Shown: positions 43,245 through 52,403, counted from the stretch's first letter. The stretch is DNA of 64,000 nucleotides from Paraburkholderia edwinii (GCF_019428685.1 NZ_CP080096.1:62001-126000), one strand, 5' to 3'. Numbers and translations are program-made. The notes: a model not told the origin generated them from the letters alone.

Positions 43245-44432
43245 ATGAAGATAGTCATTGCGGGAGCCGGAATCGGCGGGCTGACGGCCGGCGTTGCGTT
43301 ACTGAAGAAAGGCTTCGACGTCACGATTCTCGAGCAGGCGCAGGCGCTCAAGGAGATCGGCGCGGGCGTGCAGTTGGCCCCGAATGCGACGCGCGTGCTT
43401 TACCAGCTCGGCGTCGGCGACACGCTCGAGGGTCTCGCCTGCGAGCCGCCCGGCAAGCGCGTGCGGCTCTGGAACACCGGTCAATCGTGGCGCCTGTTCG
43501 ATCTCGGCGCCGCGTCGCGGGAAATCTATGGCTATCCGTACTTCACGCTGCACCGCGCGGACCTGCATCAAGGGCTTGCCGACGCGGTCTATGCGCTCGC
43601 GCCGAACGCGATCCGCCTCGGCGAGAAAGTGGAAGGCATCAAGCAGAGCGGCGGAAAAGTTGAGGTCACAACGGTTCAGGGCAACGTTTACGAAGCCGAT
43701 CTGCTGATCGGCGCGGACGGCGTCCATTCGCGCGTACGGCGCGCGCTGTTCGGCCCGGACGAACCCGTGTACTCGGGCGTGATGGCGTGGCGTGGCGTGA
43801 TCGACGCGGAAAAATTGCCCGACCATCTACGCACCGCGTATGGCACGAACTGGGTCGGACCCGGCGCACACGTCATTCACTATCCGTTGCGCGGGCACAA
43901 GCTCGTCAACTTCGTCGGCGCGGTCGAGCGCGACGGCTGGCAGGTCGAATCGTGGTCCGAACGTGGCACGCTTGAGGAGTGCCTGAACGATTTCGCGGGC
44001 TGGCACGAGGACGTGCGCGCGCTGATTTCCGCAATCGACATTCCTTACAAGTGGGCGTTGATGGTGCGCGAACCGATGACGCGCTGGAGTTCCGGCAACG
44101 CGACGCTGCTCGGCGACGCATGCCACCCGACGCTGCCGTTCCTCGCGCAAGGCGCCGGCATGGCGATCGAAGACGGTTACCTGATCGCGCGCTGCCTCGA
44201 ACGCTATGCGGGCGATTTGCCGCGCGCGCTCGAACGCTACGAAGCATTGCGCCTCGAGCGCACGGCGCGCGTCGTGCGCGGCTCGGCCGCCAATGCGACA
44301 CGCTTTCACAATCCGCAGCTCGCGCACGCGGAAGGCGCGGCCGAGTATGTCGACCGCGAGTGGAGCGAGGAGCGCGTGAAGGAACGTTACAACTGGCTGT
44401 TCGAGTACAACGTCGATACGATCGAAGTTTAA
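43245..44432 (+). CDS. FAD-dependent aromatic-ring monooxygenase (salicylate/3-hydroxybenzoate hydroxylase type)
   Basis: 395 residues. The FAD-binding GxGxxG is MKIVIAGAGIGGLTAGVALL (residues 1-20), the DG motif is ADLLIGADGVHSRVRRAL (about 144-161) and the second FAD motif is NATLLGDACHPTLPFLAQGAGMAIEDG (about 285-311). This group A flavoprotein layout fits salicylate hydroxylase and 3-hydroxybenzoate 6-hydroxylase, with 6-hydroxynicotinate 3-monooxygenase also close. It adds or replaces a ring substituent with OH using NAD(P)H and O2. ATG 43245 is preferred over TTG 43233. The exact substrate is not readable. Confidence 0.9.
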   Translation: MKIVIAGAGIGGLTAGVALLKKGFDVTILEQAQALKEIGAGVQLAPNATRVLYQLGVGDTLEGLACEPPGKRVRLWNTGQSWRLFDLGAASREIYGYPYFTLHRADLHQGLADAVYALAPNAIRLGEKVEGIKQSGGKVEVTTVQGNVYEADLLIGADGVHSRVRRALFGPDEPVYSGVMAWRGVIDAEKLPDHLRTAYGTNWVGPGAHVIHYPLRGHKLVNFVGAVERDGWQVESWSERGTLEECLNDFAGWHEDVRALISAIDIPYKWALMVREPMTRWSSGNATLLGDACHPTLPFLAQGAGMAIEDGYLIARCLERYAGDLPRALERYEALRLERTARVVRGSAANATRFHNPQLAHAEGAAEYVDREWSEERVKERYNWLFEYNVDTIEV

Positions 44433-44569
44433 GTTCGAGCTGGCTTCAGGCTGGCGCTGCAAGTTGACGCTGCAAGTCGACGCTTTGCGTCGACTCAGGC
44501 CCTCGCGGGCAAGAACGCCGGAGTAAACGCTAACGCGCCGCTCCGGCTGCTGCACAAAGGAGACGAAAG

Positions 44570-45100
44570 ATGGCCACGATACCCGCCGTCCTCGGACTGC
44601 ACCATTTCGCATGGCGCAGCCGCAATGCCGAGGAAACCCGTCATTTCTACGAGGACATCCTCGGCCTGCCGCTCACGCACGTGATTCGCCTCGACCACGT
44701 GCCGAGCACCGGCGAGCACTGTCCGTACGTGCATCTGTTCTTCGAGCTCGCGGACGGTTCGAACATCGCGTTCTTCGATCTCGGCGACAATACGGCGGCC
44801 CTGCCGTCGCCGAATACGCCCGCGTGGGTCAATCACATCGCGTTCCGCGTCGCGTCGCTTGACGAGCTCGAAACGATGAAGCAACGGCTCACCGCGAACG
44901 GCATTGAAGTGCTTGGCGTGACCGATCACCACTTCGTGCGCTCGATCTATTTCTTCGATCCGAATGGGCTGCGTGTCGAGCTGACGACGGTCGTGGCAGA
45001 CGCCGCCACGCTCGAAGGCTTTAAAATGCGCGCTCGCGGTACGCTCGATGCGTGGACCGCGGAACAGAAAAAAGCTGTATCGGAGACACACCCCGCATGA
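44570..45100 (+). CDS. VOC-superfamily protein, candidate ring-cleavage dioxygenase
   Basis: 176 residues, two beta-alpha-beta-beta-beta modules. Metal ligands can be read at GLHHFAWRS (His about 12), VNHIAFRV (His about 88) and LRVELTT (Glu about 135). EHCPYVHLFFELADGSNIAFFDLG ends module 1. VOC proteins include extradiol dioxygenases, glyoxalases and thiol transferases. In this setting, between a ring hydroxylase and a fumarylacetoacetase-type hydrolase, and with no other ring-cleavage gene visible, ring cleavage is the natural guess. Its small size differs from well-known extradiol enzymes of about 300 residues. ATG follows AAAGGAGACGAAAG; its stop overlaps the next start (ATGA). Confidence 0.8.
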   Translation: MATIPAVLGLHHFAWRSRNAEETRHFYEDILGLPLTHVIRLDHVPSTGEHCPYVHLFFELADGSNIAFFDLGDNTAALPSPNTPAWVNHIAFRVASLDELETMKQRLTANGIEVLGVTDHHFVRSIYFFDPNGLRVELTTVVADAATLEGFKMRARGTLDAWTAEQKKAVSETHPA

Positions 45101-46467
45101 CCGAGCTGAATTCCACTCACGATCCGGCCCTGCGCAGCTGGGTTGAATCGGCCAATCTGCCCGGTGCGGACTTCCCGATTCAAAACCTGCCGTTCGGCGC
45201 TTTCGAGCGCGACGGCAACGCGCGCACCGGTGTCGCGATCGGCGATCGCATCGTCGATTTGCAGGCGCTGCACGAAGCGGCGCTGCTTGACGGCGATGCC
45301 GCGATCGCGTGCGCAGCCGCTACTTGCGGCGACGGCACGCTCAACCGCCTGATGGCGCTCGAGCCGCGTTATCTGAGCGCGCTGCGCCGCGCCTTGTCCG
45401 CACTGTTGCGCAGCGATTCGCCGATGCTGTCGCAAGTGCAGCCGCGTGCGGCTGTCCTGCTGCCGCGCATCGCCGACGTCACCATGCGGTTGCCGTGCGA
45501 AATCGGCGACTACACCGATTTTCTGACGTCGCTGCATCACACCGAACGGCACGGCCGCTACAAAGGGCTCGCGGACCCGCTGCCCGCCGCGTTCAAATCG
45601 CTGCCGATCGCGTATCACGGCCGTTCCTCGTCGCTGCGCGTGAGCGGCGGCGACGTGCGCCGGCCGCACGGCCAGTATCGCGACGCGCAAGGCAATGTGC
45701 GTTTCGGCCCGGCGCCCGCGCTCGATTTCGAACTCGAACTTGCGGCGTTTATCGGCCGCGGCAATGCATTCACGCGGCCTGTCGCGATCGACGACGCGCA
45801 CCAGCACATCTTCGGCTACTGTCTGCTCAACGACTGGTCGGCGAAAAGCATTCAGTGGTTCGAACAGGTGCTCGGGCCGTTCCTCGGTAAAAGCTTCCAC
45901 TCGAGCCTGTCGCCGTGGATCGTCACCGCGGAGGCGCTCGCGCCGTTCCGCAAATCGGCGCCTTCGCGCGCCGCAGGCGATCCGGTCATCATGCCGCACC
46001 TGAACGGCTCATTCGATCAGCGCAACGGCGGACTGAACCTCGAACTCGAAGCATTCCTGTCGACCGCAAAACTGCGTGCCGCGGGCGCTGCGCCCGTGCG
46101 CATCACGCGCACGCATCTCGACAATCTGTACTGGACGTTCGCGCAGATGGTCGCGCATCACACGAGTAACGGCTGCAATCTGCGCACCGGCGATCTGCTC
46201 GGCAGCGGCACGATTTCCGGCGCCGACGATGTGTCCCGCGCGTGCCTGACCGAGCTGACGAATGCGGGCAAAGACCCGTTGCAATTGCCGAACGGCGAAA
46301 CGCGCACCGCGCTCGAAGACGGCGATGAAGTGATCTTCCATGCGCGTGCCGTGCAACCCGGCGCGGTGACGATCGGCTTCGGCGAATGTCGCGGCACGAT
46401 CGCGCCGGCATTCGATGCGTCGCATGCGACCGGCGCAAGCACAAACCGCAGCGAGGCCCACGCATGA
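45097..46467 (+). CDS. Fumarylacetoacetase-type hydrolase (full-length FAH)
   Basis: 456 residues, including both the N-terminal SH3-like domain (about 30-120, LPFGAFERDG and RTGVAIGDRIVDL) and the catalytic domain. Family blocks are EIGDYTDFLTSLHH (about 138-151), LPIAYHGRSSSLRVSG (about 169-184), LDFELELAAFIGRGN (metal-binding Glu pair, about 210-224) and DWSAKSIQWFEQ. It hydrolyses fumarylacetoacetate-like 2,4-diketo acids to fumarate-type and acetoacetate-type products. The ATG overlaps the VOC stop and its stop overlaps the alpha/beta hydrolase start, so three enzymes are coupled. Paired with the zeta-GST at 58679 this recalls the homogentisate/gentisate lower pathway. Confidence 0.88.
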   Translation: MTELNSTHDPALRSWVESANLPGADFPIQNLPFGAFERDGNARTGVAIGDRIVDLQALHEAALLDGDAAIACAAATCGDGTLNRLMALEPRYLSALRRALSALLRSDSPMLSQVQPRAAVLLPRIADVTMRLPCEIGDYTDFLTSLHHTERHGRYKGLADPLPAAFKSLPIAYHGRSSSLRVSGGDVRRPHGQYRDAQGNVRFGPAPALDFELELAAFIGRGNAFTRPVAIDDAHQHIFGYCLLNDWSAKSIQWFEQVLGPFLGKSFHSSLSPWIVTAEALAPFRKSAPSRAAGDPVIMPHLNGSFDQRNGGLNLELEAFLSTAKLRAAGAAPVRITRTHLDNLYWTFAQMVAHHTSNGCNLRTGDLLGSGTISGADDVSRACLTELTNAGKDPLQLPNGETRTALEDGDEVIFHARAVQPGAVTIGFGECRGTIAPAFDASHATGASTNRSEAHA

Positions 46468-47240
46468 CAGCTCTGAACGGATATGTGACGGTCGGTCACG
46501 GCCCGCGCAAGGTCATCGCGCTGTCGGGCTGGTTCGGCAGTTCAGCCGACTGGCAAACAATCGCGCCGATGCTCGATGTCGACGCTTTCACCTATGCTTT
46601 CTTCGACTATCGCGGCTACGGAGCATCGCTCGAACGCGACGGCGCTTTCACGTTCGCCGAAGCGGCAAGCGATGTGCTCGCACTTGCCGATCATCTCGAC
46701 TGGCCCCGCTTCAGCCTGGTCGGGCATTCGATGGGCGGCATGGCGATGCAGCGCGTGCTGCTTGCAGCGCCGGAGCGGATCGAGCGCATGGCCGGCATCT
46801 CCGCGGTGCCCGCTTGCGGCTCGCGGATGGATGAGGCACGCCTCGCAGGTTTTAGCGCGACGATCAACGACGTGTCAAAACGGGCGGCCATCATCGCCTT
46901 TTCGACCGGCAATCGCCTGACGCCGCGCTGGAGCACGCATCTCGCGAACGAATCGATGCGCCTGTCGCGCCGCGAAGCGTTCGCCGGCTATCTGCCCGAA
47001 TGGGCGACGCGCGACTTCTCGGCTGAACTCGCGGGCAGCGCAGCAGCGCAGGTGCCGGTCAAACTCTTTATCGGCGAGCACGATCCGACGCTGACCGCCG
47101 ATCTGATGAACCGCACGTGGCTTACATGGTACGAGCACGCAACGCTCGAAACGCTTGCGAATGCGGGCCACTATGCGATGTATGAAATTCCCGTTGCGCT
47201 TGCAACGAAGCTGGAAGACTGGCTGAAACAAACGACGTAG
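46464..47240 (+). CDS. Alpha/beta-hydrolase-fold enzyme
   Basis: 258 residues. The triad is visible: nucleophile Ser in LVGHSMGGMAM (about residues 88-98), Asp in FIGEHDPTLT (about 202-211) and His in NAGHYAMYE (about 233-241). The oxyanion region is LSGWFGSSADW (about 20-30). The family includes C-C bond hydrolases of meta-cleavage pathways, deformylases and lactonases. The start overlaps the FAH stop (ATGA). It may act on a ring-cleavage product or a side group; activity beyond hydrolysis cannot be read. Confidence 0.88.
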   Translation: MTALNGYVTVGHGPRKVIALSGWFGSSADWQTIAPMLDVDAFTYAFFDYRGYGASLERDGAFTFAEAASDVLALADHLDWPRFSLVGHSMGGMAMQRVLLAAPERIERMAGISAVPACGSRMDEARLAGFSATINDVSKRAAIIAFSTGNRLTPRWSTHLANESMRLSRREAFAGYLPEWATRDFSAELAGSAAAQVPVKLFIGEHDPTLTADLMNRTWLTWYEHATLETLANAGHYAMYEIPVALATKLEDWLKQTT

Positions 47241-47288
47241 CAATACCGGCCGCGCGCCGTGGTCCGGCGCGCGGCCGCAGGAGACTTC

Positions 47289-48107
47289 ATGTACGAGACC
47301 ACCTATCTGCGCGCATCGACGCTCGACGAAGCCGTCGCGTGGCTGCGCGAGCATGACGAAGCGCGACCGCTATCGGGCGGCATGACGCTGATCCCGACGC
47401 TCAAGCAGCGGCTCGCGGCGCCGTCCCATCTGATCGATCTCACGCGTATCGACGCAATGCGCGGCATTGCGGTTGAAAACGGCGTGCTGCGTGTCGGCGC
47501 CTTGACGCGACATGCGGAAGTCGCCGCCTCTCCGATCGTGGCCGGTGCGATTCCCGCGCTCGCGCAGCTCGCGAATGTGATCGCCGATCCGCAAGTGCGC
47601 AATCGCGGCACGATGGGCGGATCGGTTGCGAACAACGACCCGGCCGCCGACTATCCGTCCGCGGTCATCGCGTTGAACGCGCAAGTCGTCACCTCCGAAC
47701 GGCGCATTCCCGCTGACGACTACTTCGTCGATACGTTCGAAACGGCGCTCGCGCCTGACGAGATCGTCACCGCAATCGAATACGCGATTCCGCTGCGCGG
47801 CGCCTACGCGAAGTTCCGGCAGCCGGCGTCGGGTTATGCGGTGGTCGGCGTGTTTATCGCGCAGTACGCCGACTCCGTGCGTGTCGGCGTAACCGGCGCG
47901 GGCGCATCGGTGTTCCGCTGGCACGATGCGGAAGACGCGCTGACTCGTGAGCTTTCCGAAGCATCGCTTACAGCCGTGAAAATGGACACGTCGACGCTGC
48001 CCGACGATCCGAACGCATCGGCCGCCTATCGCGCGCATCTGATCGAAACCTACGCGCGCCGCGCGTTGCAAACACTGCTTGCGCAACCGCTGCGCCCGCT
48101 TGCCTAA
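47289..48107 (+). CDS. Molybdenum hydroxylase, FAD-binding medium subunit (CoxM/CutM type)
   Basis: 272 residues. The FAD motif is PLSGGMTLIPTLKQRL (about residues 33-48; usually AGGxSLxP) and the second is VRNRGTMGGSVANNDPAADYP (about 107-127). A CO-dehydrogenase medium-subunit C-terminal domain follows (YAKFRQPASGYAVVGV). It passes electrons from the iron-sulfur subunit to the acceptor via FAD. ATG 47289 follows CGCAGGAGACTTC. First gene of a medium / CoxG / small / large set. Confidence 0.92.
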   Translation: MYETTYLRASTLDEAVAWLREHDEARPLSGGMTLIPTLKQRLAAPSHLIDLTRIDAMRGIAVENGVLRVGALTRHAEVAASPIVAGAIPALAQLANVIADPQVRNRGTMGGSVANNDPAADYPSAVIALNAQVVTSERRIPADDYFVDTFETALAPDEIVTAIEYAIPLRGAYAKFRQPASGYAVVGVFIAQYADSVRVGVTGAGASVFRWHDAEDALTRELSEASLTAVKMDTSTLPDDPNASAAYRAHLIETYARRALQTLLAQPLRPLA

Positions 48108-48182
48108 CGAAATTTTTTGCATGGAACGGGAGTAACCGCTCAGGCGCCCACTTCCGTCGCCCCGTCGTCAGGAGACAGACAC

Positions 48183-48683
48183 ATGGAATTTACCGGATCG
48201 CAAACCATCGCCGCATCGCGCGAACACGTATGGCGTGGCCTGAACGACGCAGCCGTGCTGCAAGCGTGCGTGCCGGGCTGCGAAGCGTTTACCGCGGAAA
48301 GCGACGACGAGTTCAAGGCCGTCGTGGTGGCATCCGTCGGCCCCGTCAAGGCGCGCTTCAAGGGCACGCTGCTGCTGTCCGATCGCGACGCGCCGAACGG
48401 CTACAAGATCGCGGGCCAGGGCGAAGGCGGCATTGCCGGCTTCGGCAAGATGACGGCGACCGTCACGCTCGCGGACGCCGAAGAAGGCGGCACGCTGCTC
48501 ACGTACGTCGCTGAAGCACAGGTTGGCGGCAAGCTCGCGCAGATCGGTTCGCGGCTCGTGACGTCGGTGGCGAACAAGCTCGCGGCAGAGTTTTTCAAAC
48601 GCTTTAATACCACAATGAGTACGACCATGAGCGAAAGCAGCAACGCAAACGCTGACGAGCCCAGCGCGGCAGCAGCGAAATAA
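48183..48683 (+). CDS. CoxG-type SRPBCC protein of the molybdenum hydroxylase set
   Basis: 166 residues. SRPBCC fold with the CoxG pattern: MEFTGSQTIAASREHVWRGL (residues 1-20), VLQACVPGCEAF (about 25-36) and AQIGSRLVTSVANKLAAEFFKRF near the end. CoxG anchors CO dehydrogenase to the membrane in Oligotropha and occurs with many related hydroxylases. ATG 48183 follows CAGGAGACAGAC. The acidic, Ala- and Ser-rich C-terminal tail is not conserved in the family. Confidence 0.9.
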   Translation: MEFTGSQTIAASREHVWRGLNDAAVLQACVPGCEAFTAESDDEFKAVVVASVGPVKARFKGTLLLSDRDAPNGYKIAGQGEGGIAGFGKMTATVTLADAEEGGTLLTYVAEAQVGGKLAQIGSRLVTSVANKLAAEFFKRFNTTMSTTMSESSNANADEPSAAAAK

Positions 48684-48724
48684 GCGTACCGCGTGCGACG
48701 TAGAAAGCAAGGAACAGGTGAATC

Positions 48725-49240
48725 ATGGTTGAAGTCCAGTTGCAGGTGAATGGCGTCGATGTGCGGCACGAAGTGCCGGACCAGACGCTGCTCGTCGAAT
48801 TTCTGCGCGAGACGCTGCGCCTGACCGGCACGCACGTCGGCTGCGACACGAGTCAGTGCGGCGCGTGCACGGTCAATCTCGACGGCGTTTCCGTGAAGTC
48901 ATGCACGGTGCTCGCCGCGCAGGCAAGCGGCGGCCGCGTCGTCACGGTCGAAGGGCTGAAGCCGAGCGCAACGACCGGCCTGCATCCGGTGCAAAACGCG
49001 TTCGTGCAATGTCACGGCCTGCAATGCGGGTTCTGCACGCCGGGCATGATCATGTCGTGCGACTTCTATCTGCGCGATGCGCCGTCACTCGACGAAGCGA
49101 GCATCTGCCACGCTCTCGAAGGGAACATCTGCCGCTGTACGGGCTACGTGAACATCATCGAGGCGGTGCGGCACGCGGCGCGTGAAATGTACCCGGAGCA
49201 TGCGGCGAGCGCCGCGCATCGGGAGGAACAACACTCATGA
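48725..49240 (+). CDS. Molybdenum hydroxylase, 2x[2Fe-2S] small subunit
   Basis: 171 residues. The plant-type ferredoxin cluster ligands are in GCDTSQCGACTVNLDG with a fourth Cys in SCTVLA (about residues 39-59). The second cluster is in LQCGFCTPGM and GNICRCTGY (about 99-139). Standard size for CoxS/QorS-type subunits. The ATG lies 41 bases after CoxG; its stop overlaps the large-subunit start (ATGA). Confidence 0.95.
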   Translation: MVEVQLQVNGVDVRHEVPDQTLLVEFLRETLRLTGTHVGCDTSQCGACTVNLDGVSVKSCTVLAAQASGGRVVTVEGLKPSATTGLHPVQNAFVQCHGLQCGFCTPGMIMSCDFYLRDAPSLDEASICHALEGNICRCTGYVNIIEAVRHAAREMYPEHAASAAHREEQHS

Positions 49241-51573
49241 TCGGCAAACCAATACCGCGTGTCGAAGACCAGCGCTTCGTCACCGGCAAAGGACAGTACA
49301 CGGACGACTTGCGCGTCGAAGGCCAGCTTTATGCGGCCTTTTTGCGTTCGCCTCACGCCCATGCCGCACTCGCTTCGATCGATACGAGCGCGGCGCGCGA
49401 AGCGCCTGGCGTGATTGCGGTACTGGTCGGCCAGGATTACGTCGACGATGGCTTGTCCGGCTGCGATCATGTGCCCAATCCGATCGATGCCGTGGATGCG
49501 ACGAAGAAGGCCTTTCTCACGTCGCTGACCGGTTCGATCTTCAATCAGCTGCATATTCCACTGCCGGTCGATCGCGTTCGCTATGTCGGCGAAGCGGTTG
49601 CGATGGTCGTTGCTGAAACGCCGCTGCAGGCGCGCAACGCGGCCGAGATGATCGAAGTCGAGTACGACACGCTCGATGCGGTGGTCAACGGCGCCGATGC
49701 GATGCAGGAAGATGCGCCTCAGTTGTGGGAGGGCGCGCCGCGCAACCTGTGTTTCCAGACGCAAATCGGCGATCGCGACGAAGCGCGCCGTATTCTCGCG
49801 ACGGCCGATCATGTCGTGCAACGCGAGTTTCACCATAGCCGGCTCGTCAACTGCCAGATGGAGCCACGCAGCGCGATCGGCGACTACGATGCGCAAACCG
49901 GCACGTATACGCTGATTTCGGGCAGCCAGGGCGCCGTGCGCCAGAAGCTCGTGCTCGCCGGTGCGCTGAAAGTGCCGCCGTCGCAGGTGCGCGTGGTGTG
50001 TCCCGACACGGGCGGCGGCTTCGGGCCGCGCTCGTTCGTCTATATCGAACAGCTGGCCGTTGTCTGGGCCGCGCGCCGCATCGGACGCCCGGTCAAATGG
50101 ACCAGCGACCGCAGCGAAGCGTTTCTGTCCGACTATCAGGGCCGCGACCAGATCATTCGTTCAACGATCGGCTTTTCGAAAGACGGCCGCATTCTCGCGA
50201 TCGACAACGAATGGATCGGCAACGTCGGCGCGCATACGGTGTCGTATGTGCCGATGTCGAACGGCACGCGCATCATGACGACCGTCTACGATGTGCCGGT
50301 CGCGGCCGTGCATGTGAGCGCGGTGCTGACCAACACGGTACCGACCGCGCCGTATCGCGGCGCGGGCCGGCCCGAGGCGCACCACGTGATCGAGCGGATG
50401 CTCGATCTCGCCGCTGCGGAACTCGGTATCGATCGCACCGAGATTCGCCGGCGCAATCTGGTTACGCATGACAAGCTGCCGTATCGCAGCCCGATGGGTC
50501 TCACTTACGACAGCGGCGAATTCTCGCGCAATATGGAGCGCGCGCTCGAACTGGCCGAATGGAACACGTTCGAGGCGCGTCGCGCCGAGTCGCGCGCACG
50601 CGGCAAGCTGCGCGGCATCGGTCTCGCGAATTACATCGAGTCGCCGGTCGGCGCGCCGCGCGAGCGGATCGAACTGACGGTACTACCCGATGAGCGCATC
50701 GACATCGTGTCCGGCACGCAATCGACCGGCCAGGGCCACGAAACCACCTTCGCGCAGGTCATCGCGCAACATCTCGGCGTGCCGATGTCGGCCGTCAAGC
50801 TGCGCACCGGCGATACCGCATTCGTCAGCATCGGCGGCGGCAGCCACTCGGACCGCTCGATGCGCCTTGGCGGCATGCTGCTCGTCGACACCGCCGCGCA
50901 GATCGTCGCGACCGGCAAGCGCGTCGCCGCGGCGCTCTTCAATATCGCGGAAGACAAGGTCGAATTCGCCGACGGCCATTTTATCGATTCGACCACTAGC
51001 CGTCGCACGAGCCTCTTCGAAGTCGCGCGCCGTATCGCAAGCGACGGACTGCCAGGCGAGCCGGACAAGAAAAAGCTCTACGCTGAAGCCGAAGTCAACA
51101 CGCGCGTGCCCGCGCATCCGACCGGCTCCGCGATTTGCGAGCTCGAGGTCGATCCCGATACCGGCGTCGTCACGCTCGTCAACTACACATCGGTCGACGA
51201 TGTCGGCCAGCCGATCAATCCGCTGATCGTCGAAGGCCAGGTGCATGGCGGTCTCGCGCAAGGCATCGGCCAGGCGCTGTCGGAAACATGCTACGTGGAC
51301 CGCGAAACGGGCCAGGTGCTGACCGGCTCCTATATGGACTACGGCATGCCGCGCGCGGGGGTCATACCGCCGCTGCGCGTCGAGCTGACCGAAGACCCGA
51401 CGCACGGCAATCCGCTGCGCGTGAAGGGCGGCGGCGAAAGCGGCATTACGCCGGCCACGGCGACGATCTTCAATGCGCTGGCGGATGCGCTGAAAGAGAT
51501 CGGCACCGAAGAGCTTGAAATGCCTGCCACACCGAAGATTGTTTGGGAGTACATCCATCGCGATGCCGCGTGA
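49237..51573 (+). CDS. Molybdenum hydroxylase, molybdopterin-binding large subunit
   Basis: 778 residues. Family blocks are IPRVEDQRFVTGKGQYTDD (about 6-24), DTGGGFGPRSFVYIEQ (about 257-272), PTAPYRGAGRPEAHHVIERM (about 369-388) and, near the end, KGGGESGITPAT with the catalytic Glu (about 730). The AYxCSFR active-site signature of true CO dehydrogenase is absent: the equivalent is PYRGAGRPE. The enzyme is therefore predicted to hydroxylate an aromatic or N-heteroaromatic ring carbon (or an aldehyde) with oxygen from water. It overlaps the small subunit by ATGA. Confidence 0.93.
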   Translation: MIGKPIPRVEDQRFVTGKGQYTDDLRVEGQLYAAFLRSPHAHAALASIDTSAAREAPGVIAVLVGQDYVDDGLSGCDHVPNPIDAVDATKKAFLTSLTGSIFNQLHIPLPVDRVRYVGEAVAMVVAETPLQARNAAEMIEVEYDTLDAVVNGADAMQEDAPQLWEGAPRNLCFQTQIGDRDEARRILATADHVVQREFHHSRLVNCQMEPRSAIGDYDAQTGTYTLISGSQGAVRQKLVLAGALKVPPSQVRVVCPDTGGGFGPRSFVYIEQLAVVWAARRIGRPVKWTSDRSEAFLSDYQGRDQIIRSTIGFSKDGRILAIDNEWIGNVGAHTVSYVPMSNGTRIMTTVYDVPVAAVHVSAVLTNTVPTAPYRGAGRPEAHHVIERMLDLAAAELGIDRTEIRRRNLVTHDKLPYRSPMGLTYDSGEFSRNMERALELAEWNTFEARRAESRARGKLRGIGLANYIESPVGAPRERIELTVLPDERIDIVSGTQSTGQGHETTFAQVIAQHLGVPMSAVKLRTGDTAFVSIGGGSHSDRSMRLGGMLLVDTAAQIVATGKRVAAALFNIAEDKVEFADGHFIDSTTSRRTSLFEVARRIASDGLPGEPDKKKLYAEAEVNTRVPAHPTGSAICELEVDPDTGVVTLVNYTSVDDVGQPINPLIVEGQVHGGLAQGIGQALSETCYVDRETGQVLTGSYMDYGMPRAGVIPPLRVELTEDPTHGNPLRVKGGGESGITPATATIFNALADALKEIGTEELEMPATPKIVWEYIHRDAA

Positions 51574-51677
51574 AAGCGCGTGACATCAAGCGCGACATAA
51601 AGGCGCAACGCCGAGGCGCGCCCTCGAGGCGCAACGCAAGGCGTGCGCCCCTGAACCGAACACAAGGAACCTGCAGC

Positions 51678-52403
51678 ATGTCTACCGAATTCGTTGCAAT
51701 CAAGCGGGATGGTCCGCTCGTCGACATCGTGCTCGACCGGCCCGAGAACGGCAATCTGATCAATGCCGACATGAGCGAGGCGATTATCGCCGCCGTGTCG
51801 AATATTGACGACGATGTCAAGCTTGTGCGCATCGGCAGCAGCAGCGCCGATTTCTGCAAAGGCCGCCAGTCGCCGATGCCGCCCGCCGACGCGAAGCCGT
51901 CCGCGGAAACTTTGCGCCGTGTCGTCGCGGCGCCGCCGCTCGCGTTGTACGACGCGTTGAAAGCAGTGCGCGTGCCGGTGGTATCGGTCGTGCGCGGTGA
52001 AGCGATCGGCGTCGGTTGCGCGCTCGCCGGTGTTTGCGACATCGCGCTCGCCGCCGATAGCGCGGTATTTCAGATCCCCGAAATGGAGCGCGATATTCCG
52101 CCGACGCTCGTGATGTCCGCGCTGATCGGCCGCGTGCCGGTGAAGACCGTCGCGCATATGGTGCTGAGCCGCGAACGGCTGAGCGCGACCGAAGCGCTGC
52201 ACGTGGGGCTCGTGAGCCGCGTCGTCGCTGCAAGCGAACTCGATGCGGCCGCAGAAACGCTCACGCAAACGCTGCTCGGCTGCAGCGCGGTCACCTTGCG
52301 CGCGGTCAAGCAGTTCCTGCATCTGGCGCCGGAAATGCCGGCGTCGGGCGCGAGCGGTTTCGCCGCGCATCTCGCGGCGACGGCGCTGTCGGCACGCTTC
52401 TGA
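51678..52403 (+). CDS. Enoyl-CoA hydratase/isomerase-family (crotonase) protein, atypical active site
   Basis: 241 residues. The crotonase fold is shown by SSSADFCKGR (first oxyanion segment, about 54-63), GEAIGVGCALAGVCDIALAADSAVF (about 110-134) and IPEMERDIPP (about 136-145). In enoyl-CoA hydratase the second block usually reads GGxCELA; here it is GVGCALA, so the first catalytic Glu is replaced by Ala. The second Glu (in IPEME) is retained. It may therefore be an isomerase, hydrolase or C-C lyase rather than a hydratase. ATG 51678 follows AAGGAACC. No CoA ligase gene is visible in the island. Confidence 0.85.
   Translation: MSTEFVAIKRDGPLVDIVLDRPENGNLINADMSEAIIAAVSNIDDDVKLVRIGSSSADFCKGRQSPMPPADAKPSAETLRRVVAAPPLALYDALKAVRVPVVSVVRGEAIGVGCALAGVCDIALAADSAVFQIPEMERDIPPTLVMSALIGRVPVKTVAHMVLSRERLSATEALHVGLVSRVVAASELDAAAETLTQTLLGCSAVTLRAVKQFLHLAPEMPASGASGFAAHLAATALSARF

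Noticed and set aside
47289..51573. Carbon monoxide dehydrogenase
   Set aside because: The AYxCSFR active-site loop is missing; only the subunit layout and CoxG agree.
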